From contig NZ_JAATEN010000007.1 of assembly GCF_012034935.1 (NCBI RefSeq), positions 1-64,000 of the forward strand: DNA of 64,000 nucleotides, in the 5' to 3' direction. The notes under the pieces were generated by a model. That model was not told the origin of the DNA and searched no databases. It saw nothing but the letters and a program-made list of their open reading frames with translations. Source of the stretch: Streptomyces zingiberis. Lineage in GTDB: Bacteria; Actinomycetota; Actinomycetes; Streptomycetales; Streptomycetaceae. Positions 6,839-14,326 of the stretch are shown in pieces. Each line of letters opens with the position of its first letter. Within the stretch, counting starts at the first letter, position 1. Made by a program: the position numbers and the translations under genes.

Positions 6839-8242
6839 ATGAGCAGCACCGACACCGACCCCGCCGGCCCGGCCGGCCTCCCGGACGGTGGGGACGCCAC
6901 GCTGCTGCGGTTCGCCACCGCGGGCAGCGTGGACGACGGCAAGTCGACCCTGGTGGGCCGGCTCCTGCACGACTCCAAGTCCGTGCTGGCCGACCAGCTG
7001 GAGGCCGTCGAACACGCCTCCCGCAGCCGGGGCAAGGAGGCGCCGGACCTGGCGCTGCTGACGGACGGCCTGCGCGCCGAGCGTGAGCAGGGCATCACCA
7101 TCGACGTGGCGTACCGCTACTTCGCGACCCCGCGCCGCCGGTTCATCCTCGCCGACACCCCGGGCCATGTGCAGTACACGCGGAACATGGTCACCGGGGC
7201 GTCCACCGCCGAGCTGGCCGTGGTGCTGGTCGACGCGCGCAACGGCGTGGTCGAGCAGACCCGGCGGCACGCGGCGGTGGCCGCGCTGCTGCGGGTGCCG
7301 CACGTCGTCCTCGCCGTCAACAAGATGGACCTCGCCGGCTACCAGGAGTCCGTCTTCGCGGCGATCGCCGAGGAGTTCACGGCCTTCGCGGCCGCCCTGG
7401 GCGTCCCGGAGATCACCGCCATCCCGATCTCGGCGCTGGCCGGGGACAACGTGGTGACGCCCTCGGCGACGATGGACTGGTACGGCGGGCCGACCGTCCT
7501 GGAACACCTGGAGACGGTGCCGGTCACCACCGACCCCGCGGGTGAGCCGGTGCGCTTCCCCGTGCAGTACGTGATCCGGCCGCAGACCGCCGACCACCCC
7601 GACTACCGGGGATACGCCGGGCAGCTGGCGTCGGGTGTGCTGCGGGTGGGCGACCCGGTCACCGTGCTGCCCTCGGGCCGCACCTCCACGGTCGCGGCGA
7701 TCGACGCGCTGGGGGAACCCGCGGAGGCCGCCTGGGCGCCGCAGTCCGTCACCGTCCTCCTCGACGACGACCTCGACATCTCCCGCGGCGACATGATCGT
7801 CACCACGGCGACGGCCCCGGACGTCACCCGGGACGTCGAGGCCACCGTCTGCCATCTGCACGACCGTCCGCTGACGGTGGGGGCCCGGGTGCTGCTCAAG
7901 CACACGACCCGCACGGTCAAGGCGATCGTGAAGGACATCCCCTCCCGGCTCTCCCTCGCGGAGTCCGGCGGGGACGGCGGCCCCGCGCGCCACCCGGCGC
8001 CGGGCGAGCTGGGCGCCAACGACATCGGCCGGGTCGTGCTCCGCACCTCCGAACCCCTCGCGCTCGACCCCTACGCGGTGTCGCGGCGCACGGGATCGTT
8101 TCTGCTGATCGACCCGGCCGACGGCACGACGCTGACGGCCGGCATGTCCGGCGACGCCTTCCCCGACGCGGCCCCGGGCCCCGACGGGAACAACGGGAAC
8201 GGCCCGGGCGGCGAGCACGACGGCGACGGCTGGGACTTCTGA
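6839..8242 (+). CDS. cysN: Sulfate adenylyltransferase subunit 1 (GTPase)
   Basis: A 467-residue EF-Tu-like GTPase whose hydrolysis drives APS formation by CysD. G1 is AGSVDDGKST near residue 23, G3 is DTPGHVQY and G4 is NKMDL; two beta-barrel domains follow. The protein ends after the second barrel, so there is no fused APS kinase domain as in CysNC proteins. The start lies 2 bp after the cysD stop. The last 25 residues are a Gly/Asn/Asp-rich tail. Confidence 0.95.
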   Translation: MSSTDTDPAGPAGLPDGGDATLLRFATAGSVDDGKSTLVGRLLHDSKSVLADQLEAVEHASRSRGKEAPDLALLTDGLRAEREQGITIDVAYRYFATPRRRFILADTPGHVQYTRNMVTGASTAELAVVLVDARNGVVEQTRRHAAVAALLRVPHVVLAVNKMDLAGYQESVFAAIAEEFTAFAAALGVPEITAIPISALAGDNVVTPSATMDWYGGPTVLEHLETVPVTTDPAGEPVRFPVQYVIRPQTADHPDYRGYAGQLASGVLRVGDPVTVLPSGRTSTVAAIDALGEPAEAAWAPQSVTVLLDDDLDISRGDMIVTTATAPDVTRDVEATVCHLHDRPLTVGARVLLKHTTRTVKAIVKDIPSRLSLAESGGDGGPARHPAPGELGANDIGRVVLRTSEPLALDPYAVSRRTGSFLLIDPADGTTLTAGMSGDAFPDAAPGPDGNNGNGPGGEHDGDGWDF

Positions 8243-8244
8243 GC

Positions 8245-9324
8245 ATGAGGGACGAGGCAGAGCGCCGGGGGGCCGGTGTGCCGGGGGCCAAGGAGGCCGG
8301 GAGCGGTGACCCCGGCTCCGGGGGCCCCGGGACCGGCGCCGGCTCCCGGGGCGCCGGGAGCCGCGGCGCCGGTTCCACCGCGCCGGGGACGGGACGCGCC
8401 GGGCGGCCGGGCCGTGCGGCGCGCCGCGCCGCGCCCGCGGCCGGCACCGGCGCGCCGTTCCCCGGGCCCACCCCGGTGACCGGCACACCCGCCATCGGCG
8501 CGTCCGTCACCCGCGTGCCGCTCGCCGGGACCGCGCCGTCCGACGGTCCCACCCTGGTGATCGTCGCCCACGGCAGCCGCGACCCGCGCCACGCGGCAAC
8601 CGTCACGGCGCTCACCGAGCGGGTCCGGGCACTCCGCCCCGCCCTCCGCGTGGAGACCGCCTACCTGGACTTCTGCACCCCGGGCGTGGAGGGGCTGCTC
8701 ACCCGGCTGCACACGGAGGGCGTCCGTGCGGTGGTCGTCCTCCCCCTGCTGCTGACGCGGGCCTTCCACGCCACGTCGGACCTCCCGGGCGTCCTGCGGG
8801 AGGTCCGCGCCCGGCTGCCGCGCCTGGCCGTGACCCAGGCGGGCGTGCTCGGCCCCTCACCGCTCCTCATGGCGACCCTGGAGGAACGGCTGTCCGAAGC
8901 GGGGGTGCGCCCGGGCGACCGCGCCTCCACCGGCGTGGTGCTGGCCTCGGCCGGCTCCTCCGATCCGGAGGCGATCGCGGTGATCGCAGCAATCGCGCGG
9001 GAGTGGCGGCGCACCGGCTGGTGCGCCGTGCGGCCCGCGTTCGCCTCCGCCGCGCCACCCGGCACGGCGGACGCCGTCCGCGCCCTGCGCGCGGAGGGCG
9101 CCCGCCGGGTGGCGGTGGCCCCCTACGTCCTCGCCCCCGGCCGGCTGCCCGACCGCATCGCGGCGGGGGCCCGGGAGGCGGGCGCGGACGTCCTCGCGGA
9201 GGTCCTCGGCGCCGACGAGCGGCTGGCCACCCTGGTGCTGACCCGCTACGACGAGGCCCGCCGGGCGGGGCACCGGGACGGGCACCCGGAGGGACACGGG
9301 CCGCTCGGAGCGCTCAGCGCCTGA
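8245..9324 (+). CDS. Sirohydrochlorin chelatase (CbiX/SirB type)
   Basis: A 359-residue protein. After about 95 Gly/Ala/Pro/Arg-rich residues the chelatase fold starts at TLVIVAHGSRDPRHA, with the catalytic histidine of the family, and a second half-domain follows near residue 230 (VVLASAGSSDPEA). The family inserts iron (or cobalt) into sirohydrochlorin; here it plausibly supplies siroheme to SirA. It starts 2 bp after cysN and is the last gene of the operon. The low-complexity N-terminus is much longer than family members need, so a start further inside is possible, although no other start has better support. Confidence 0.85.
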   Translation: MRDEAERRGAGVPGAKEAGSGDPGSGGPGTGAGSRGAGSRGAGSTAPGTGRAGRPGRAARRAAPAAGTGAPFPGPTPVTGTPAIGASVTRVPLAGTAPSDGPTLVIVAHGSRDPRHAATVTALTERVRALRPALRVETAYLDFCTPGVEGLLTRLHTEGVRAVVVLPLLLTRAFHATSDLPGVLREVRARLPRLAVTQAGVLGPSPLLMATLEERLSEAGVRPGDRASTGVVLASAGSSDPEAIAVIAAIAREWRRTGWCAVRPAFASAAPPGTADAVRALRAEGARRVAVAPYVLAPGRLPDRIAAGAREAGADVLAEVLGADERLATLVLTRYDEARRAGHRDGHPEGHGPLGALSA

Positions 9325-9476
9325 CCGGGGCCCGGCGCCCGCTCCCGGACCCGAGCCGCCGAGGCACCCGTGCCGCGGGCGCCACGCCGGGCCGGCCGCC
9401 GGTCCGGAGCGTCACCCGGCGCGCCCCGGACCGCTCCCACCCCGGACCGACCCGGGCCGGGGGACGCACGGCCCGT

Positions 9477-10517
9477 TCACCGGTCAGCCGCCGTGGGCCC
9501 CGCCCCGTCCTCGCCGCCCGCCGGGGCGCCGGTCGCGGCCCGGGCGAAACGCCGGGCCAGGCGCGCGAAGGCGTCCCGGAGTTCGGCCGGGGCGGCGGCC
9601 TCGATGTCGCCGTCGAACTGCCCGATGACGGAGGCCAGTCCGGGCCAGGACCAGGCGGTCAGGACCAGTCGGCAGCGGTCCGGCCCGAGTTCCTCGACGA
9701 GGCCCTCGCCCGCGTAGGCGGACACCACGGGCGCGGGCAGACGGAGGATCACCTCACCCCGGCACAGCCGCGCGCCGAAGCCGCCGGTGCCCTGGAAGCG
9801 GTCGGCGACGAAGGCGGCCACGTCCCCGCCGGGCAGGGCGCGCGGGGTGAAGCGGGGGCCGGTCGGGGTGCGCGGGGTGATCCGGTCGACGCGGAAGGTG
9901 CGCCAGTCCTCCCGGTCCAGGTCCCAGGCGACCAGGTACCAGCGCCCGCCCCAGGTCACGAGGTGGTGGGGTTCGGCGCGGCGCGGCCGGGGCTCCCCCG
10001 TCCCGCCGCCGCTGTCCCCCGGCGGGGGGACGGGGACATGGCCGAAGCGCAGCACCTCCCGGTCCCGGACGGCCGCGCTGATCGCCACCAGGACCCGCGG
10101 GTCGGCCCGCGGCCGCGCGGCGTCCGGGACGCGTTCGACGGCCGTGATCCGCAGGGCGTCAACGCGGTGGCGCAGCCGCGCGGGCATGACCTGCCGGACG
10201 GTGTTCAGCGCGCGCGCCGCCGCCTCCTCGATCCCGGCCCCGCTGACGGGCGCCGTCCGCAGCGCCACGGCGAGGGCGACGGCCTGCTCGTCGTCGAAGA
10301 GCAGCGGCGGCAGCCGCGGGCCGGGGTCGAGCCGGTAGCCGCCGTCGGGGCCCTTGACGGCCGTCACCGGATAGCCGAGTCCGCGCAGCCGGTCGACGTC
10401 GCGGCGCACGGTACGCGGGCTGACCTCCAGCCGCTCGGCCAGCGCGCGCCCCGGCCACTCGGGGCGCGCCTGGAGCAGGGAGAGCAACAGCAGCAGTCGG
10501 GCGGAGGTCTTCGGCAC
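9477..10517 (-). CDS. WYL-domain HTH regulator (YafY family)
   Basis: A 346-residue regulator. The N-terminal HTH is clear (LAERLEVSPRTVRRDVDRLRGLGYPV, residues 27-52 approximately) and the WYL ligand-sensing domain is recognised by GGRWYLVAWDLDREDWRTFRVDRI around residue 200. The C-terminal WCX-like region follows. It is divergent from the DinB gene at 10655; the 137-bp gap between them should hold both promoters. This regulator/DinB pairing is common in streptomycetes and suggests that it controls its neighbour. Confidence 0.9.
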   Translation of the reverse strand: MPKTSARLLLLLSLLQARPEWPGRALAERLEVSPRTVRRDVDRLRGLGYPVTAVKGPDGGYRLDPGPRLPPLLFDDEQAVALAVALRTAPVSGAGIEEAAARALNTVRQVMPARLRHRVDALRITAVERVPDAARPRADPRVLVAISAAVRDREVLRFGHVPVPPPGDSGGGTGEPRPRRAEPHHLVTWGGRWYLVAWDLDREDWRTFRVDRITPRTPTGPRFTPRALPGGDVAAFVADRFQGTGGFGARLCRGEVILRLPAPVVSAYAGEGLVEELGPDRCRLVLTAWSWPGLASVIGQFDGDIEAAAPAELRDAFARLARRFARAATGAPAGGEDGAGPTAADR

Positions 10518-10654
10518 GGCTCCATCCTGCCGCCCTCGCCGGGAGAAGCGGACAGAATCCGGCCGCTACCCCTGCGAGGGTCCCTCCGTACGTCCGCGGA
10601 TCGCCGGGCCCGGCGGTCCCGCACCGACCCGAACGACCGAAGGACCGGATCGCC

Positions 10655-10690
10655 GTGACCCCTGTGACCCCAGTGACCTCTGTGACCTCG
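10655..10690. repeat. 9-bp tandem repeat GTGACCNCN x4
   Basis: Units at 10655, 10664, 10673 and 10682 all begin GTGACC and differ only in the last three bases. The array coincides with the annotated start of the DinB gene and offers several GTG start codons in the same frame. Confidence 0.9.
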
Positions 10691-11278
10691 ACGGCCCACG
10701 CCACCACCCCGGACGGGCCCCGCCCCGCCCTGGACCCCGAACGGGCCGATCTGCTCGCCGAACTCGCGATCGCGCGGTCGGCCCTGACGCACACCCTGCG
10801 CGGGCTCTCCGACGAGCAGGCCGCCGCGCGTCCGGCCGTCGGCGAGCTGTGCCTGGGCGGCCTCGTCAAGCATGTCGCCGCCACCGAGGAGTCCTGGCTG
10901 CGCTTCGTCCTGGAAGGCTCGCCGGCGTTCCGCTACGACCTGCCCGAGGGGGTCACCTGGGACGAGATCATGAACGGCACCGCGCGCGAACTGCCGCGCT
11001 GGATGACCGACCGCGTGGCGGAGTTCCGGATGGCCCCGGACGAGACGGTGGCCGGGGTGATCCGGCGCTACGAGGAGGTCGCCGCGCGAACCGGCCGGAT
11101 CGTCGCCACCGTTCCCGGCCTCTCGGCCACGCACCCGCTGCCGGCGGCGCCCTGGCACGAGCCGGGCGCGAAGTGGAGCGTCCGGCGCGTGCTGCTGCAC
11201 GTCATCGCCGAGACCGCCCAGCATGCCGGGCACGCCGACATCCTGCGCGAGTCGATCGACGGACGGACCTCGACCTGA
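10655..11278 (+). CDS. DinB family protein (DUF664 type)
   Basis: A 207-residue four-helix-bundle protein of the DinB/YfiT superfamily. The three metal-ligand histidines are visible: VKHVAATEESWL, then LLHVIAETAQHAGH near the C-terminus. Members are metal-dependent hydrolases or thiol transferases such as mycothiol-linked enzymes; the specific activity is unknown. The first 12 residues are a repeat encoded by four 9-bp GTGACC-type units, so GTG 10655 lies within the repeat and the true start could be slightly later. It is divergent from the WYL regulator. Confidence 0.85.
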   Translation: MTPVTPVTSVTSTAHATTPDGPRPALDPERADLLAELAIARSALTHTLRGLSDEQAAARPAVGELCLGGLVKHVAATEESWLRFVLEGSPAFRYDLPEGVTWDEIMNGTARELPRWMTDRVAEFRMAPDETVAGVIRRYEEVAARTGRIVATVPGLSATHPLPAAPWHEPGAKWSVRRVLLHVIAETAQHAGHADILRESIDGRTST

Positions 11279-11300
11279 GGCGGGGGCGGCGCGCCGGGCC

Positions 11301-11320
11301 GGCGGGGACCGTGTCCCGCC
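11301..11320. terminator. Hairpin between convergent genes
   Basis: GGCGGGGAC and GTCCCGCC form an 8-bp stem with one bulged G and a short loop, in the 58-bp gap between the DinB gene and the convergent glycosyltransferase gene. No U-tract follows. Confidence 0.4.
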
Positions 11321-11336
11321 TCGGACGGGGCGGGTG

Positions 11337-12548
11337 TCACCACCCGCCGGCCAGCCGGCGCGCCGCGGCCGGGGCGCCGTCGGTGCGGATCCGGTCCGCC
11401 AGGTCCCGGGCTTCCGCGACGGTGCGCGGACCGAGCGCGTCGCGCAGCGCCGCGGTGAGGGAGCCGGCCGCCGGGCGCCCGGCCGGGAGGGCGCCGCCGG
11501 CGCCGAGCGCGGTGACGCGCCCGGCGAAGTAGAACTGGTCGAACAGCTGGGGGAGGACCACCTGGGGCACGCCGGCCGCGGCGGCCGTCGTGGTGGTGCC
11601 CGCGCCGCCGTGGTGGACGACCGCGGCGACCCGGCGGAACAGCGCCTGCTGGTTCACCTCGCCGATCTCCAGGCAGCCGGGCGCCGCCCCGCCGAGGGAG
11701 AGCCCGGCCCAGCCGCGGGCGAGGATCGCGCGGCGGCCCACCGCCCGGGCCGCCGCGATCATCGTGTCGGCGATGCCCACGGGGGCGCGGACGCTGCCGA
11801 ACCCGAAGTGGACCGGTGGGTCGCCGGCGTCGAGGAACCGTTCCACCTCGGGAGGGAGCGGCCGGTCGTCCACCAGGGTCCACGCGCCGGTCTGGAAGAC
11901 CTCCGGCACGGACGGTCCGGGCCACGGGGCCAGGACCGGGTCGGCGGCCAGCCACGGGGAGCCGGAGACGAGGTGCCGGCTCACGTCGTCCACCGGGGCG
12001 AGGCCGAGAGCCGAGCGCTGTGCGTTGAGCGCCGCGCCGAACAGGCGGTTCCAGCGCCGCGCGTCCCGGGACCACAGGTCCCGGTTGCCCGCCGCCCCGT
12101 CCGCCGGTTCCTCCTCCGGCAGGTCGAACATGGGCGGCGGCGCGTGGTGCGGCGAGGGCAGGGTGACGGGGGCGAACGCGACGTGGACGTAACGGACGCC
12201 CCGCCGCTCGGCCACCGACCGGGCGGCGAGGGCCATCGGGCCACCTCCGACGATCACGTCACACCCCTCGGCCGCCGCGCCCACCGCCTCGAACTGGTCG
12301 GCGACCATGCCGTGGATCATGCGCTGCCGCAGGCCGGGCGGGGGCGGGACCGCCGCGGCCGGTGTCGCCGTGCCCCGCAGCTCCGGCCCGGCCGGGACCC
12401 AGGGGATGCCCAGCGCCTCCCCCCACTCCTGGAAGTCGGGCGGCGCGCAGATCACCGCCTCCTGGCCCAGCTCCCGCAACCGCAGGGCGAGGGCCACCAG
12501 CGGCTGCACCTCGCCCCGCGTACCGGTCGTGGACAACAGCGCCCGCAT
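11337..12548 (-). CDS. GT1-family glycosyltransferase
   Basis: A 403-residue GT-B fold enzyme of family 1, related to antibiotic and sterol glycosyltransferases. The N-terminus (LLSTTGTRGEVQPLVALALRL) has the acceptor-domain pattern, and the nucleotide-sugar motif near residue 310 reads VVHHGGAGTTTTAAAAGVPQ followed by DQFYFAGRV. The acceptor and sugar donor cannot be read from sequence. No biosynthetic gene cluster lies nearby, so self-protection by glycosylating a toxic compound is one option among several. It is preceded by a short T-rich tandem repeat (12562-12588). Confidence 0.88.
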   Translation of the reverse strand: MRALLSTTGTRGEVQPLVALALRLRELGQEAVICAPPDFQEWGEALGIPWVPAGPELRGTATPAAAVPPPPGLRQRMIHGMVADQFEAVGAAAEGCDVIVGGGPMALAARSVAERRGVRYVHVAFAPVTLPSPHHAPPPMFDLPEEEPADGAAGNRDLWSRDARRWNRLFGAALNAQRSALGLAPVDDVSRHLVSGSPWLAADPVLAPWPGPSVPEVFQTGAWTLVDDRPLPPEVERFLDAGDPPVHFGFGSVRAPVGIADTMIAAARAVGRRAILARGWAGLSLGGAAPGCLEIGEVNQQALFRRVAAVVHHGGAGTTTTAAAAGVPQVVLPQLFDQFYFAGRVTALGAGGALPAGRPAAGSLTAALRDALGPRTVAEARDLADRIRTDGAPAAARRLAGGW

Positions 12549-12561
12549 CCCGCCCCTTTTC

Positions 12562-12588
12562 CCTTTTTCGGCATTTTCGGCATTTTCC
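12562..12588. repeat. T-rich 9-bp repeat upstream of the glycosyltransferase
   Basis: CATTTTCGG-type units with a 9-bp period lie about 15-40 bp before the start codon of the minus-strand glycosyltransferase gene. On the coding strand they read as A-rich units. They are unusual for such a GC-rich region and could overlap its promoter or ribosome site. Confidence 0.6.
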
Positions 12589-12723
12589 CCGGTGTCCCGT
12601 CCCCCGCCGTGCCCGGCGGCACGGAGGGCATCCTCTCGCGGGCGGGCAGGGCCCCCGAAGCGGCCCTCGGACCGGCGGCGCGGAGGGGGACGGGAGGACG
12701 GCGCGCGGCCCGGCGCCCCCGGG

Positions 12724-13467
12724 TCAGTCCGCCGCGCCGGCCGCGAAGGAGGCGGCGGCCGCCGCGACGAGGCGGGCGATCTCCGCCTCGGTGGCCGCCT
12801 GTTCGACGCCGAGGGCGGTGAGCGGGCCCGAGCCGTCCTCGGCGTCGAGCAGGGCCAGCAGGATGTGCTCGGTGCCGATGTAGTTGTGGCCGAGCCGGAG
12901 CGCCTGCCGGTAGGTCAGCTCCAGCACCTTGCGGGCGTCGGCGTCGAAGGGGATGAGGTCGGGCACCTCGCCGGCCGCCGGCGGCAGGCCGCCGGTGACC
13001 GCCTGCCGCACGGCGTCCGGCTCGACGCCCTGCGCGGTGATCGCCAGCACCCCGATACCGCGCCCCTCGGCGAGCAGGCCGAGAAGAAGGTGCCCGGGGC
13101 CGATGGTGGCGTTGCCGGCCGCCCGGGCCTCCTCCTGCGAGGCCGCCACGACGTTCTTCGCCCGCGGGGTGAACCGGCTGAATCCCTGGCCGGGGTCGAG
13201 GTCCTGGCCCTCTCCCTTGGCGACGAAGCGCTTCTGGGCCGCCTGCCGGGTCACGCCCATGCTGCGGCCGATGTCCGTCCAGGAGGCGCCGGAGCGGCGG
13301 GCCTGGTCCACGAAGTGGCCGATCAGATGGTCGGCCACATCCCCGAGATGGTCCGCCGCGACGACCGCGCCGGAGAGCTGTTCCAGCACGTCGGCGTGCG
13401 ATTTCTTGATGGCCTCGATCAGGTCGTCCAGCCGGACGGGATGCGTCATGCGTACGGGTTCCGTCAT
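12724..13467 (-). CDS. Clp_N-domain protein with N-terminal helix-turn-helix
   Basis: A 247-residue protein. Residues 1-85 carry an HTH (SWTDIGRSMGVTRQAAQKRF), and residues 95-245 hold two Clp N-terminal repeats (FTPRAKNVVAASQEEARAAG and IPFDADARKVLELTYRQALR, each followed by an IG-HLL/ILL-LL pattern). There is no ATPase domain. Clp_N repeats bind adaptors or substrates in ClpC, so this looks like a DNA-binding protein with a Clp-like sensor domain. The promoter overlaps two 17-bp palindromes, suggesting autoregulation. A second in-frame ATG at 13449 could also be used. Confidence 0.85.
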   Translation of the reverse strand: MTEPVRMTHPVRLDDLIEAIKKSHADVLEQLSGAVVAADHLGDVADHLIGHFVDQARRSGASWTDIGRSMGVTRQAAQKRFVAKGEGQDLDPGQGFSRFTPRAKNVVAASQEEARAAGNATIGPGHLLLGLLAEGRGIGVLAITAQGVEPDAVRQAVTGGLPPAAGEVPDLIPFDADARKVLELTYRQALRLGHNYIGTEHILLALLDAEDGSGPLTALGVEQAATEAEIARLVAAAAASFAAGAAD

Positions 13468-13469
13468 GA

Positions 13470-13486
13470 GGCAACCTTAGGTTGAC
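13470..13486. promoter_or_regulatory. Operator palindrome 1 of the Clp_N/HTH gene
   Basis: GGCAACCTTAGGTTGAC is a 17-bp imperfect palindrome (one mismatch). It covers the -10 element of the minus-strand promoter and lies directly before the start codon. Confidence 0.7.
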
Positions 13487-13503
13487 ACTTCGGCGACCGT
13501 CAA
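13474..13503 (-). promoter_or_regulatory. Leaderless promoter of the Clp_N/HTH gene
   Basis: On the minus strand TTGACG (13503-13498), an 18-bp spacer and TAAGGT (13479-13474) match the housekeeping sigma consensus. The -10 element ends 6 bp before the ATG at 13467, so transcription should begin at or next to the start codon. The -35 lies in palindrome 2 and the -10 in palindrome 1. Confidence 0.7.
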
Positions 13504-13515
13504 CCCGAGGTTGAC
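13499..13515. promoter_or_regulatory. Operator palindrome 2 of the Clp_N/HTH gene
   Basis: GTCAACCCGAGGTTGAC has perfect 7-bp arms (GTCAACC/GGTTGAC) and overlaps the -35 element. Its centre is 29 bp from that of palindrome 1, close to three helical turns, so two dimers could bind on the same face. Confidence 0.75.
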
Positions 13516-13567
13516 ACTCGGAGGTGATTCGTCGCCCCGCCGCTCACCCCGCGCCGCCGCCTCCGCG

Positions 13568-14119
13568 TCACTCCTCGGCCAGCGCCAGCAGCTTGGTGAC
13601 GGTGCCCCAGTTGCGCGTGGTCGCCTCGACACCGAGCTTGCGCCGGTCCAGGAGCGGGGTCAGACGGCTGCGCCCCAGGCCGTCCGGGAAGCGGCCGTAC
13701 AGCTCCCGGCCGCCGTCGGCCACGCGGTACTCGTCGGGGGCGTAGAGGGCGGGATCCACCGCGTCGAGGCGGTCCGGGTCGGCCCGGCCGGACAGGAACG
13801 TGACGGTGTGTCGCGCCGGCTCCGCACCGGCGTCCGGGAAGGGATTGGCGGCCACGACCGCGCGCAGCTCCCCGGCGGTACGGACCACCACCACGACCGG
13901 GAAGCCGAACCACTCGGCGAGCGCCCGCTCCACCTCGGCCGCGAGGCGGCCCGGGTCGCGGTGGTCCGGGGCCGTGAAGACGGCGTTGCCGCTCTGCAGC
14001 AGCGTGCGGACGCGCCCGTACCCCAGCCCGGTCAGCACCGCCCGGAGGTCCGCCATCGGGACCTTCCGCGCGCCACCCACGTTGATGCCCCGCAGCAGGG
14101 CCGCGTATGTCGTCACCAT
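13568..14119 (-). CDS. DUF1697 family protein
   Basis: A 183-residue protein starting MVTTYAALLRGINVGGARKV, the diagnostic opening of DUF1697, followed by LRAVLTGLGYGRVRTLLQSGNAVF and ending in the conserved TTRNWGTVTKLLALA. The family is widespread in bacteria and its biochemical role is not established. ATG 14119 is chosen because the conserved domain begins at once; upstream sequence in this frame is low complexity. It ends about 100 bp before the Clp_N/HTH gene starts on the same strand, but that gene has its own promoter. Confidence 0.9.
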   Translation of the reverse strand: MVTTYAALLRGINVGGARKVPMADLRAVLTGLGYGRVRTLLQSGNAVFTAPDHRDPGRLAAEVERALAEWFGFPVVVVVRTAGELRAVVAANPFPDAGAEPARHTVTFLSGRADPDRLDAVDPALYAPDEYRVADGGRELYGRFPDGLGRSRLTPLLDRRKLGVEATTRNWGTVTKLLALAEE

Positions 14120-14269
14120 GGCCGGAACGCTACGGGACGGGGCGGCCGTGGGGCCGCCGCTCGGGGAACCGGGCGGTGCGGTCCGGCCGGCGCGGCGCCG
14201 GGACCCGGCCCGCCCCCCGGCCGCCGGAACGGAAGGCGGGAGGACGGGCAGGAGGGAACGGGGCACGGC

Positions 14270-14308
14270 GACGCGCCACCCCCTCCGCCGTGGAGGGAGC
14301 GGCGCGTC
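14270..14308 (-). terminator. Terminator hairpin after the phosphatidyltransferase gene
   Basis: GACGCGCC/GGCGCGTC forms the outer 8-bp stem and CCCTCC/GGAGGG the inner 6-bp stem, with a symmetric 3-nt internal loop and a 5-nt apical loop. It begins 18 bp after the minus-strand stop at 14327. Confidence 0.65.
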
Positions 14309-14326
14309 ACTCCGCCGCGCGGACCG

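Noticed and set aside
11337..12548. Part of a secondary-metabolite gene cluster
   Set aside because: The glycosyltransferase stands alone among housekeeping and regulatory genes; no polyketide, peptide-synthetase or sugar-biosynthesis genes are nearby.
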